Assembly: GCF_026157035.1 (NCBI RefSeq)
Contig: NZ_JANJZA010000001.1
Span: forward strand, 1,839,001 to 1,903,000
Length of the DNA stretch: 64,000 nt
Source of the DNA: Sphingomicrobium nitratireducens
GTDB lineage: Bacteria; Pseudomonadota; Alphaproteobacteria; Sphingomonadales; Sphingomonadaceae
Direction: 5' to 3'
The notes under the pieces were generated by a model. It saw only the letters and a list, made by a program, of their open reading frames with translations, was not told where the DNA came from and made no database searches. This document shows positions 8,688 to 16,920 of the stretch, in pieces (the first letter of the stretch is position 1; every line of letters starts with the position of its first letter). A program made the position numbers and the translations under genes.

Positions 8688-9179
8688 TTAGAGGCGCTCG
8701 ACGGCGGTACCCGCCGGCGGTTCGGAGATGAAGCCGACACGGGCGAAGCCCGCGCGCTGCATCGTGAAGATCGCGCCACCGATGCACTTGTAGGGCGTGT
8801 CGACGTCGCCGCGGATATGCGCTTCGGGCATATTCTCTTCGGTGATGTTCTCGACGCCGCCGGCCTTTTCGATCGTGTCCTCGAGCTTGGCGACCGCCGC
8901 GTCGAGCAGCTCTTCGCTGTTCATCGGCGTGAGGTCCCAATAGACTTCGCAGGTCCCGCCGGGTCCGCCACGGACCGACAGGTTGACGTTCTCGGGCTTG
9001 GTTTCGGTCGGTTCGAAGACGACCTCGGGCAACTTGACCGGGACCGTTTCGAGCACGATCGGGATGGCGATCAGGAAGATGATCAGGAGAACCAACATGA
9101 CGTCCACGAGAGGCGTCGTGTTGATGTCGGACATCGGGATGTCCTCGCCCGACTGCTCCATGCCAACGTTCATACCCAT
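8688..9179 (-). CDS. exbD: ExbD/TolR-type biopolymer transport protein (first copy)
   Basis: 163 residues. The membrane anchor has the same 'DINTTPLVDVMLVLLI' signature with the proton-carrying Asp. The periplasmic part is longer than in the second copy, with two cysteines (in 'GGTCEVYW' and 'YKCIGG') that could form a disulfide, and a 'GDVDTPYKC' strand. The two copies differ clearly outside the anchor, so they are old paralogues, not a recent duplication. It sits between exbB (79 bases away) and the second exbD. Confidence 0.94.
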   Translation of the reverse strand: MGMNVGMEQSGEDIPMSDINTTPLVDVMLVLLIIFLIAIPIVLETVPVKLPEVVFEPTETKPENVNLSVRGGPGGTCEVYWDLTPMNSEELLDAAVAKLEDTIEKAGGVENITEENMPEAHIRGDVDTPYKCIGGAIFTMQRAGFARVGFISEPPAGTAVERL

Positions 9180-9258
9180 AGGGCGGTCTTCCTTCGTTTA
9201 TCGTTGCGGCTAGGGGTGGATCCGGGCCGGCCTCTCGGGCCGGCCCGGTGTGAACCCG

Positions 9259-10035
9259 TTAGCTGCGGGCAGCCGGCTTGACCGGGGCGCCACCGGTGGT
9301 GGTGCCGGGCTTCGGCGCGGCGGCAGGAGCGGCCATGACCGGCTTCACCGTGCCGTTCGACATGATGTAGCCGTGGATGTCGTTGGTGAAGGCCGAAAGG
9401 TCTTCCATGATCGACTTGTTGCGACGGATCAGCCAGTTGTAGGCGAGCACCGCCGGCACCGCGACGACGAGGCCGAGCGCGGTCATGATCAGCGCTTCGC
9501 CGACCGGGCCGGCGACGGTCGAGATCGACGCCTGACCGGCCGCACCGATCTTCACCAGCGCGCGGTAGATGCCGACGACGGTACCGAACAGGCCGATGAA
9601 CGGCGCGGTCGAACCGACGGTCGCGAGGAAGGCGAGGCCTTCGCCCAGGCGGTTGCCGATCGAGTTCTTCGAACGCTCGAGCGAACCGTGCATCCAGTCA
9701 TGCTGGTCGACCGGGTTGGTCAGCTTGCCATGCTGTTCGTCGGCGAGGATCGCGTCCTCGACGATCGCGCGGTAGGCGCTCTTCTTCTCGAGCTTGTTGG
9801 CGGCTTCCTTGAGGTTGGCCGACGCCCAGAAGTTGGCGCGCACCTTGTTCGACTGATTGATGATCTTCTGCTGCTGCAGGAGCTTGGTGAACAGGATGTA
9901 GAACGAGAAGATCGACATGCCGACCAGGATCGCGAAGGTCGCGATCGTGATGATGCCGCCTTCCTTGAGCGCGGCGACGATACCGTAGGGATTCTCGCCC
10001 GCGGCCGGGGCAGCTGCCAGGATGAAATTGAGCAT
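9259..10035 (-). CDS. exbB: ExbB/TolQ-type proton channel protein
   Basis: 258 residues with three membrane segments typical of MotA/TolQ/ExbB: one near residues 25-48 and two around 140-210. The conserved small-residue helices ('TVGSTAPFIGLFGTVVGI' and 'ALIMTALGLVVAVPAVLAYN') match the channel family. With ExbD it converts the proton gradient into motion that TonB passes to outer-membrane receptors. The C-terminal tail is Ala/Pro/Lys-rich. It is preceded by tonB (45-base gap) and followed by exbD. Confidence 0.95.
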   Translation of the reverse strand: MLNFILAAAPAAGENPYGIVAALKEGGIITIATFAILVGMSIFSFYILFTKLLQQQKIINQSNKVRANFWASANLKEAANKLEKKSAYRAIVEDAILADEQHGKLTNPVDQHDWMHGSLERSKNSIGNRLGEGLAFLATVGSTAPFIGLFGTVVGIYRALVKIGAAGQASISTVAGPVGEALIMTALGLVVAVPAVLAYNWLIRRNKSIMEDLSAFTNDIHGYIMSNGTVKPVMAAPAAAPKPGTTTGGAPVKPAARS

Positions 10036-10080
10036 GGGTTCGTTTCCTAGATAGTGAGACGGGAAAATATGTTTTGAAGC

Positions 10081-10743
10081 TTATCTGTCGGGCAGGACCC
10101 AGCGGATCGAGCTCGTCACCGTATCGGTCACCTGCTTGCCGGTGCTGTCGGTGGCCGGGGTGAACCGGGCGCGACGCTCCATGATGCTGCAGGTGGTCTG
10201 GTCGAGAGTCGACGAGCCACTGGAGCCGACGATCTCGCACTTGCTGACGCGTCCGTTCGCCCCGACCGTCAGGCGGAACCGCGTCGTGCCCTGCTCCTCG
10301 TTACGGATCGCGCGCGACGGATAATCGTCGTTCGAGATGTACGAAGCGAGGTTGGCCTTGGCACGGGCGGGTTCGATGCGCGGCGGCGGCGGCGCAGGCG
10401 GAGCCGGCGGCGCGACCGGAGCGGTCGGCGTCACGACCGGCGGCGGAGCGACGGGAGTCGCCACGACCGGCGGGGGCGCGACATTGGTGCGGACGATCGG
10501 CGGCGGAGCCACGACCGGCGGGGGAACATCGGGAATGTTCTCGGGCGGGGGCGGCGGCTCTTCCGGCGGGGGCGGCGGCTCATCCTCGACGTCGAAAGTC
10601 TTCAGGTCTTCGACCGTCTTCTTCACCACGTTGTAGGCCAGACCGCTGACAAGCGCATAGCCCAGGATCACGTGGAGGAGGATGACGATTGCGATCGAAA
10701 CCGTGCGGTTCGATCCCATGTCTCTGCGATTTGCGTAGGACAT
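10081..10743 (-). CDS. tonB: Energy transducer TonB
   Basis: 220 residues. A single membrane helix (about 12-33, containing the conserved His in 'LLHVILGY') anchors the protein. A long Pro/Glu then Pro/Val/Ala-rich spacer (about 48-135) spans the periplasm, and the last 80 residues form the TonB C-terminal domain ('GTTRFRLTVGANGRVSKCEIV', shortened here to its pattern G-R-V-S-K-C, then 'RFTPATDSTGK'). The start at 10743 was chosen because a GGAG lies about 12 bases upstream and the resulting N-terminus matches sphingomonad TonB. First gene of the tonB-exbB-exbD-exbD operon. The promoter probably lies in 10744-10925, where no other feature was seen. Confidence 0.94.
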   Translation of the reverse strand: MSYANRRDMGSNRTVSIAIVILLHVILGYALVSGLAYNVVKKTVEDLKTFDVEDEPPPPPEEPPPPPENIPDVPPPVVAPPPIVRTNVAPPPVVATPVAPPPVVTPTAPVAPPAPPAPPPPRIEPARAKANLASYISNDDYPSRAIRNEEQGTTRFRLTVGANGRVSKCEIVGSSGSSTLDQTTCSIMERRARFTPATDSTGKQVTDTVTSSIRWVLPDR

Positions 10744-10925
10744 TAAGTCGCTAATCTCCTCGGCTTGCCACGGAGGGATCCGTGGCCGAACCGGGCTTAC
10801 GACAAGCGCCCGGCTCATTTATTCGAAATCGCCGTGTACTAAAGTTACATGGCAATAGCGGGCTTCCTTATAGGGACGAAAAACGCGTGGCAACGCATTT
10901 GTTCCCTAACCGACAAAGCGAGTGC

Positions 10926-11333
10926 CTATTGCGGTGAACCGCCCGTAAAGGACGCAATTTCGACACCGACTGCCTCTGCATCGCCATAAATATCGGGCTT
11001 CACCGAGCGGATTCGCAGCGCGCAAACGCCGTTCGCGGCGGCGATCCGGTCGAACAATGCGCGCAGGAACGTTTCCTGCAGATTGTAACGCCGCTCGGTC
11101 GCGAGCCGAATCACTTCGGCGCGCAGGAAATCGTAATTCCACGCCCGGTCGGGGTCGTCGCCATGATCGGCGTCGGGCTCGTCCAGCCACAGCTCGACCG
11201 ACACCAGCAGCCGCTGCGGCGTGCCCACCTCGTGCGCGTGAAAGCCGATGTCGGCATCGACCTCGAGCTTGTCGAGCACGATCTTGGCGGACCTCGGCAC
11301 CAGCGGCACCATCCCGTCGAGCTTGGCGCTCAT
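10926..11333 (-). CDS. folB: Dihydroneopterin aldolase
   Basis: 135 residues, slightly longer than the roughly 120 typical of FolB because of an N-terminal extension. It makes 6-hydroxymethyl-dihydropterin in folate synthesis. Family features seen are 'DIGFHAHEVGTPQR' near residue 28, a conserved Glu in 'LQETFLRALFDRI' and the Lys of 'SVKPDIYG' followed by 'VGVEI'. Its start overlaps the stop of the upstream SDR gene (ATGA at 11330-11333), so the two are coupled and probably share a pterin pathway. Confidence 0.9.
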   Translation of the reverse strand: MSAKLDGMVPLVPRSAKIVLDKLEVDADIGFHAHEVGTPQRLLVSVELWLDEPDADHGDDPDRAWNYDFLRAEVIRLATERRYNLQETFLRALFDRIAAANGVCALRIRSVKPDIYGDAEAVGVEIASFTGGSPQ

Positions 11334-12115
11334 GCATCATTCCTTTCGTCGAGAAATTGCGTGTCTTCGTCGAGAAACGGCGAGTTCTCGAGAAACTGCA
11401 CGTCGCGATCCAGCGCCATGAAGCGCTGCCCGCCGTCGAGCCACAGCGTCTGGCCGGTCACGACGGTGGCGGCAAGCAGGTAGTCGATCGCCGCCACCAC
11501 GTCGTCGGGGCGCACGCCGCGGCCCAGCGGATTGAGCGCATGTACCTTCTCGAAATCGCGCTGTCCCTGCGCGCCCGAGGGCAGCATCAGCGCGGGGGCG
11601 ACGGCATTCACCCTGACCCCCTCGCCTGCCCACGCGCGCGCGGCGATGTCGGTGAAGCCGGCCAGCGCCTGCTTGGCGAGCGTGTAGCTCAGGAAATCGG
11701 GATTGGGCGCGGCGAGCTTGGCGTCGAGCAGGTTGACCACCAGCGCGTCTTCGCCGCGTCCCCCTGCCCGGCGCGCGAACGCTTCGGCCAGCATCGCGGG
11801 CGCGCGCGCGTTCACCCTCATGTGCGCCTCGAACAGGTCGGGATCGAGCGCGCCGAGCCGGTCGTCCTCGAACATCGCCGCATTGTTGACGAGCAGCCGC
11901 GGCGCCCCGCCCAGCCCGTCGACCACCGCGAAGATTGCCCGGGCGCAGTCCGCCGCGGCGAGGTCGGCGACCGCCTTGACGGCGCCGTCGGCCACTTCGT
12001 CGCTGTCGCGCCGCACGTGCGCCACCACCTGCCAGCCGCGCGCTAGCAGCGCGTCGACCAGATGCGCGCCGATCCGCCTCGCGGCGCCGGTGACGATGGC
12101 GATGGGCCGAGCCAT
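11330..12115 (-). CDS. SDR-family oxidoreductase, probably a pteridine/dihydromonapterin reductase (FolM-like)
   Basis: 261 residues, a classical Rossmann short-chain dehydrogenase. The nucleotide-binding turn reads 'TGAARRIG', where the Arg is typical of pteridine reductases that prefer NADPH. Further on are 'NNAAMF' and the catalytic Tyr-x-x-x-Lys in 'YTLAKQ', preceded by 'NPDFLS', also seen in pteridine reductases. Translational coupling to folB supports a role in reducing dihydropterins or dihydrofolate. A general SDR role is still possible. It is divergent from the gene at 12180, with about 64 bases between them. Confidence 0.82.
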   Translation of the reverse strand: MARPIAIVTGAARRIGAHLVDALLARGWQVVAHVRRDSDEVADGAVKAVADLAAADCARAIFAVVDGLGGAPRLLVNNAAMFEDDRLGALDPDLFEAHMRVNARAPAMLAEAFARRAGGRGEDALVVNLLDAKLAAPNPDFLSYTLAKQALAGFTDIAARAWAGEGVRVNAVAPALMLPSGAQGQRDFEKVHALNPLGRGVRPDDVVAAIDYLLAATVVTGQTLWLDGGQRFMALDRDVQFLENSPFLDEDTQFLDERNDA

Positions 12116-12179
12116 GAGCGCCCCATGCCCGCTTGCACGGCATCTGGCAACTTGGGGCGGGCTCGCCTATCTCGCCCCC

Positions 12180-12743
12180 ATGCCCGAACGCCGCCCCCCG
12201 CTCGATATCGAAGGCCAGTCGCTCGCCCGGCTCGCCGAGGTCCTCGCCGATCGCGGCCTGCCGCCCGTCGACCAATGGAACCCCGATCATTGCGGCGACA
12301 GCGAGATGGAGATCCTGCGCGACGGGACCTGGCTCCACCAGGGCCGCCCGCTCACCCGTCCCGCCATGGTGCGCCTCTTTTCCACCGTCCTGCGCCGCGA
12401 GGAAGACGGCAGCCATGTCCTCGTCACCCCGGTCGAGAAACTTTCGATCCGTGTCGAGCGCACGCCTTTCCGCGCGCTCAAGATGACGATGGAGGGCGAA
12501 GGCGAGAAGCGCCGGATCGCTTTCGAACTCGACAGCGGCGATGCGGTCATCGCCGGCCCCGACCATCCGATCACGCTGGCCGAGGCAGCGGACGGCCCGT
12601 CGCCGCGCGTCCTCGTGCGCCACGGCCTCGAAGCCGAGATCGCGCGCCCGCTCTACTACGAGCTGGCCGAGATCGCGCTGGCAGAAGACCACGACCCGCC
12701 CGGCATCTGGTCGGACGGCGCCTTCTTCGCGCTCGCTTCATGA
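12180..12743 (+). CDS. DUF1285 family protein
   Basis: 187 residues. The order of conserved blocks ('WNPDHCGD', 'DGTWLHQGRP', 'VRLFSTVLRRE', 'TPVEKLSIRVE') is that of DUF1285, a two-barrel fold of unknown function common in proteobacteria. There is no signal peptide. First gene of a tight operon: its stop overlaps the next start (ATGA at 12740). The neighbours, a NUDIX hydrolase and the CCA-adding enzyme, are its usual company in alphaproteobacteria. The start at 12180 leaves only 64 bases to the divergent SDR gene. Confidence 0.88.
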   Translation: MPERRPPLDIEGQSLARLAEVLADRGLPPVDQWNPDHCGDSEMEILRDGTWLHQGRPLTRPAMVRLFSTVLRREEDGSHVLVTPVEKLSIRVERTPFRALKMTMEGEGEKRRIAFELDSGDAVIAGPDHPITLAEAADGPSPRVLVRHGLEAEIARPLYYELAEIALAEDHDPPGIWSDGAFFALAS

Positions 12744-13315
12744 CGATCGACCTGCGCCTTCGCGCCGCGCTCGCTGCACCCTCGCCGGGCGAATCGCGCG
12801 ACGATCTCGACCCCTCGGAATTCGGCGAGGTGACCCCAGCCGCCGTGCTCGTCCCGATCACCCGCCGCGCGCGTCCTGGCCTCATCCTCACCGTGCGCCA
12901 TGGCGACCTTCGCAACCATGCCGGCCAGGTCGCTTTCCCTGGCGGGCGCATCGATCCCGGGGAAAGCCCCGAGGAGGCCGCGCTGCGCGAGGCGTTCGAG
13001 GAACTCGCCATCCGCGCCAACGACGTCGACCTCCTCGGCACGCTCGATCCCTATCTCACCGGCACCGGCTTTGCCGTCACCCCGTGGGTCGGGCTGCTCC
13101 CGCCAGACCTCCCGCTGGTGCCCGCTCCGGGCGAAGTCGAGGACTGGTTCGAGGCCCCGCTTGACCGGCTGCTCGATCCCGCCCACCACCACCGCGAAAG
13201 CACGATGTGGAAGGGGCGCATGCGCAATTACTGGCGGATCGATTACGAGGGTCGCAACATCTGGGGCGCGACCGCGGGCATGATCGTCGGCCTGTCGCGC
13301 CGGATGGCCGCGTGA
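12740..13315 (+). CDS. NUDIX hydrolase, CoA pyrophosphatase type
   Basis: 191 residues. The NUDIX box is readable as G-x5-E-x7-R-E-x2-E-E at about residues 74-93 ('REAFEEL'), though the usual Gly after Glu-Glu is replaced by Leu-Ala. Immediately before it, 'LRNHAGQVAFPGG' is the extra motif that marks CoA pyrophosphatases (NudL/YeaB group), which cut CoA or oxidised CoA to phosphopantetheine and 3',5'-ADP. Its start overlaps DUF1285 by four bases and its stop overlaps the GTG start of cca. Activity on other nucleotides cannot be excluded. Confidence 0.88.
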   Translation: MTIDLRLRAALAAPSPGESRDDLDPSEFGEVTPAAVLVPITRRARPGLILTVRHGDLRNHAGQVAFPGGRIDPGESPEEAALREAFEELAIRANDVDLLGTLDPYLTGTGFAVTPWVGLLPPDLPLVPAPGEVEDWFEAPLDRLLDPAHHHRESTMWKGRMRNYWRIDYEGRNIWGATAGMIVGLSRRMAA

Positions 13316-14484
13316 AGCTCGACGTCGCCCCCTTCCGCGCCCGCCCGGGCATGGAGAAACTGCTCGCCGCGCTCGGCGAAGAGGACGGCGCGATCCGCTT
13401 CGTCGGCGGCGCGGTGCGCGACAGCCTGATGGGGATCGCGGTGGAGGATATCGACTGCGCCACGCTCCACGACCCGCACGAGGTCGTCCGCCGCCTCGAG
13501 GCCGCGGGCATTAAGGCGGTCCCGACCGGGATCGAGCACGGCACCATCACCGCCGTCTCGAACGGCACGGTGGTCGAGGTCACCACGCTGCGCGCCGACG
13601 TCTCGACCGACGGGCGCCGCGCCACGGTCGCCTTCTCCTCCGACTGGCAGGAGGACGCCGCGCGCCGCGACTTCACCATCAACGCACTCTACGCCGACCC
13701 CGCCACCGGCGAGATTTTCGACTTTTTCGGCGGCAAGGACGACCTTGAAGCCCGCCGCGTGCGTTTCATCGGCGAGCCGCTCCAGCGTATCGCCGAGGAC
13801 CATCTACGCATCCTGCGCTTCTTCCGCTTCCACGCCCGGTTCGGCCAGGGCGCCCCGGACGCGGCGGGCCTTGCCGCCTGCACAAGGCGCGCCAACGATC
13901 TCATGGCGCTGTCGCGCGAACGTGTCGCCGACGAACTGCTGAAGCTCCTCCGCCTCCCCGACCCGCGCGAGACGGTCGCGCTGATGCACGACGGCGGCAT
14001 CTTCGCCCCCGTCCTGCCCGAAATCACCGCGCAAGGCATCGAGCGCCTCGCTAGCCTGATCGATACCGAGCAGGCTGCCGGTCTCGAACCCGCCGCGATC
14101 CGCCGCCTCGCCGCGCTGTTGCCGCAGGACGAGAAGTCCGCCCGCGACGTCGCCGCGCGCCTGCGCCTCTCCAAGGCCCGGACCCAGCGTCTCGCCCGCG
14201 CCGCCGCGCCCTGCGCCATGCTCCCCCACGAACAGGCCTATCGCCAGTCGAAGGAGGCCGCGCTCGACCGCCTCGCCATCGAGGGCCGCGCCGACGCGAT
14301 GGCCGACCTCGCCGACTGGGACGTCCCCGTCCTGCCCCTGAAAGGTGGCGACCTCATCGCGCGCGGCATCACGCAGGGTCCCGAAGTCGCCCGTACGCTG
14401 CGCGCGATCGAGACTGCGTGGATCGACGCCGGCTTCCCCACCGGCGAAGCGTTCGAGAAAATCGTCGCGAAAGCGCTCGCCTAG
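13312..14484 (+). CDS. cca: CCA tRNA nucleotidyltransferase
   Basis: 390 residues from a GTG start overlapping the NUDIX stop (GTGA). It adds or repairs the 3' CCA end of tRNAs. The nucleotidyltransferase head has 'FVGGAVRDSLMG' and the metal-binding 'DIDCAT', followed by 'RRDFTINALYAD', which recognises the nucleotides, and the 'RFIGEPLQRIAEDHLRILR' linker. The C-terminal half is the helical body and tail. The tRNA-Val in this window already encodes its CCA, so the enzyme may serve mainly in repair. It ends in a CTAG palindrome shared with the convergent PilZ gene. Confidence 0.93.
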   Translation: MKLDVAPFRARPGMEKLLAALGEEDGAIRFVGGAVRDSLMGIAVEDIDCATLHDPHEVVRRLEAAGIKAVPTGIEHGTITAVSNGTVVEVTTLRADVSTDGRRATVAFSSDWQEDAARRDFTINALYADPATGEIFDFFGGKDDLEARRVRFIGEPLQRIAEDHLRILRFFRFHARFGQGAPDAAGLAACTRRANDLMALSRERVADELLKLLRLPDPRETVALMHDGGIFAPVLPEITAQGIERLASLIDTEQAAGLEPAAIRRLAALLPQDEKSARDVAARLRLSKARTQRLARAAAPCAMLPHEQAYRQSKEAALDRLAIEGRADAMADLADWDVPVLPLKGGDLIARGITQGPEVARTLRAIETAWIDAGFPTGEAFEKIVAKALA

Positions 14485-14750
14485 TCGAGGACCGGCGCGC
14501 CCGCAGTGAAGTGCAGTCCGGCCTCGTGCCCCAGCGCCCAGCGCACCTGCGCGGGCACGTCGCCCGCCTTGCCGACCCGAAGCACGACATGTTCGCCGAT
14601 GATCGGCGTCCCGTCGGTGATCAGCCGGCAGCCTTCCTTGGAGATGTCGGTGACGGTCACCCGGCTCTCGACGCCCTCGCTGTCGACGAGGATGCCGCGC
14701 TGGTCGACCTCGATCCTGGTATCGCGCTTGATCTGCCCCGGTTCACGCAT
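14481..14750 (-). CDS. PilZ domain protein (possible c-di-GMP receptor)
   Basis: 89 residues, essentially one PilZ domain. The C-terminal signature 'DISKEGCRL' matches D-x-S-x-x-G. The upstream Arg motif is slightly off: the sequence is Lys-Arg-Asp-Thr-Arg, so the first Arg of R-x-x-x-R is Lys or is shifted by one, and c-di-GMP binding needs testing. The start at 14750 has a G-rich site upstream; a longer in-frame start at 14825 would add an unrelated hydrophobic stretch. It lies upstream of and divergent from the TIR gene pair, and a GGDEF-EAL gene lies beyond that pair. Confidence 0.82.
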   Translation of the reverse strand: MREPGQIKRDTRIEVDQRGILVDSEGVESRVTVTDISKEGCRLITDGTPIIGEHVVLRVGKAGDVPAQVRWALGHEAGLHFTAGAPVLD

Positions 14751-14907
14751 GCTCACCCCCCGTATCGCCGCGTTCGTTCCGCCTGCGATATAACCTAGAT
14801 TAAGGAAAATCGCCGTGTCGTGCAACCGACATGCCCGTATTTGCTGATGCGGATACTTTATCTTTGGCAGGCAGGTGCTAGCCTAGGCGCTCCACGCGGG
14901 GGGTTCG

Positions 14908-16920
14908 ATGGCGGATATTTTCCTTTCTTATGCAAGGCCCGACCAGCCGGTCGTCGAGGAACTCGCGGCCGCGCTCGAGCAAGCGGGCTTTTCGGTCTGG
15001 TGGGATCGCCAGCTGACCGGCGGCCACGACTTCTCCGACGATATCGAGCACGAGATCGAGGCCGCCCAAACCGTGCTCGTCGCCTGGTCCGAGCATTCGG
15101 TGAAAAGCCACTGGGTGCGCGACGAGGCCGCCTTCGGGCGCGACCATCACAAGCTGCTGCCGATCCAGATCGACGACAGCCTGCCCCCGATGGGATACCG
15201 CCAGCTCCACACGATCGACTATCGCGAGGGGAACCGCGGGGCCGGCCTCGCCGCGCTCGTCAGCGCGGTCTCGATGCGCCTCGACAGGGACGAGCCCCCC
15301 TCACCGCCGCCCGCGCCCGTCCCCGTAGCCCCCGCCAAGCGCCTGTCGAAGAAATGGCTTGCGGGCATCGCCGCAGCATTGCTCCTCGTTCTCGCGGGAG
15401 TCGCCGCGTTCCAGGGCGGCTACATCCCGGGCGCCCAGAGCGAGCAGGCGCAGTCCCTCAGCCTCGCCGTCACCCCCTTCACCTCGCCCGGCGATGAAGA
15501 CCTCTCCACCGTCGGCGAACGTATGGCCGCGACCGTCGCCAGCCGCCTGTCCGACCTGCCCGGCCTGACGCTCGCTTCGACCAATTCGGTCAACGCCGCG
15601 GTCCGCGCGGGCGCCACCGCGCGCAAGCTAGGCACCGACATGGGCGTCACCCACGTCCTCGAGGGCCAACTGCTTCCCGTCGGCGACGACATGCTCCAGC
15701 TCGACCTCGCCCTGATCGACGCCGCCAGCGGCAAGCGGGTGTGGACCAAGACCATCGAGGAACGCCGCGCGCTTCCCGAAGAACTGGCGCAGCAGTCCGC
15801 ACAGGCCGCCGGCATCGCGCTCCAGATCCGCCAGGGCGTCGGCTTCGGCGGCTCCCCGCTGCCTGCCGACATCCCGGCCAAGGCGCGCGACCCCTATCTT
15901 TCCGGAATGGCGAGGCTTGCCGAGCGAAGCGATCTGGAATCGCGCGCCGCCGCCTATCGCGACTTCGTGCGCGCGGCCGAACTCGCCCCCGACTTTGCCC
16001 CCGCTCATGCCGGCGCCGCCTACATCCTCTCGCTCTCGGATTCCGACACGTTCGGCTTCGACGACGAGCGACGCAAGAGTGCCTTTCACGAGCATCTCGA
16101 CCGCGCGCTCGAACTCGACCCCGACAATATCATGGCACGCGCCGCCGCCTCACAGGGCGCGGCGCGGATCGATTACGACTTTGCGAAATCCGTCGAGATT
16201 GGCGAGGCATTATTGGCCGACGCGCCCGACGACGGTCTGGTCAACTACAAGATGTTCCAGATCGCACAGGTCCGGGGCGATCTCGCCAGTAGCCGCGCCT
16301 ATATCGAGCGCGCCGTTGCCCGCGATCCGCTCAACCCCCTCTTGAGAACGGCACGGGCCAACGTACTCATGGAAACGGGCAATCTGGAGCTGCTCGGCGC
16401 AGTGATCCGCGAATGCGACATGTGCCGCACCAACAACCAGTTCAGGCTCATCTCCATTCTTGCCCACGGCTCGCAGGACAATATCGACAGGAGTTGGGAC
16501 AAGCTCGATACTTATTTCAGGAGGGACGGCACCCCTCCCGAAATCCTTGCGCAAGCGCGCAGTGCGCTGGAGGCCTATGTCGCCAACCGCAAGCAACCGC
16601 TGCCCCCGTTCATGGACCGGCAGAACAACGCGAACAAGGTGGTCTTCCAGTCGAGGCTGGTGGGGATCGACGCCGCGCTGGACACGCTTGCCGAGGTCGT
16701 CGAGGCGAACCCGGACGAGCTGACGATGCTGCTGACCGACATGCGCACCGCGTTCCCGCCCGAAGCGCGCGCCGATCCGCGCTACCACAAGATCCTCGAG
16801 GATCCGTGGATCGCGATGTTGGTCAACGCCCGCCGCGAGAACGGCGTCATGGGCGGACTTCCCCTCGCCCCCGAGGAAGTCGAGGCCGAAAAGGCCCGGC
16901 TCGCGAAGCTGCGCCGCTGA
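14908..16920 (+). CDS. TIR-domain membrane protein with TolB-like and TPR-like periplasmic region (paralogue 1)
   Basis: 670 residues. Residues 1 to about 125 form a bacterial TIR domain ('FLSYARPDQP', 'GFSVWWDRQLTGGHDF', 'VLVAWSEHSVKSHWVRDEA') in which Glu73 is the candidate NAD-cleaving residue. A proline-rich linker leads to one membrane helix at 150-168. Beyond it, about 183-310 resembles the TolB-like domain of CadC- and adenylate-cyclase-type sensors ('VTPFTSPGDEDLSTVGERMA', 'HVLEGQLLPVGDDM'), and the remainder is TPR-like helical repeats ending in a conserved 'ARADPRYHKIL' block. The TIR part should be cytoplasmic and the repeats periplasmic. The next gene is a full-length paralogue overlapping by one base. 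No sequence for a Thoeris effector (ThsA) is nearby. Role unknown; a membrane stress sensor is a guess. Confidence 0.85.
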   Translation: MADIFLSYARPDQPVVEELAAALEQAGFSVWWDRQLTGGHDFSDDIEHEIEAAQTVLVAWSEHSVKSHWVRDEAAFGRDHHKLLPIQIDDSLPPMGYRQLHTIDYREGNRGAGLAALVSAVSMRLDRDEPPSPPPAPVPVAPAKRLSKKWLAGIAAALLLVLAGVAAFQGGYIPGAQSEQAQSLSLAVTPFTSPGDEDLSTVGERMAATVASRLSDLPGLTLASTNSVNAAVRAGATARKLGTDMGVTHVLEGQLLPVGDDMLQLDLALIDAASGKRVWTKTIEERRALPEELAQQSAQAAGIALQIRQGVGFGGSPLPADIPAKARDPYLSGMARLAERSDLESRAAAYRDFVRAAELAPDFAPAHAGAAYILSLSDSDTFGFDDERRKSAFHEHLDRALELDPDNIMARAAASQGAARIDYDFAKSVEIGEALLADAPDDGLVNYKMFQIAQVRGDLASSRAYIERAVARDPLNPLLRTARANVLMETGNLELLGAVIRECDMCRTNNQFRLISILAHGSQDNIDRSWDKLDTYFRRDGTPPEILAQARSALEAYVANRKQPLPPFMDRQNNANKVVFQSRLVGIDAALDTLAEVVEANPDELTMLLTDMRTAFPPEARADPRYHKILEDPWIAMLVNARRENGVMGGLPLAPEEVEAEKARLAKLRR

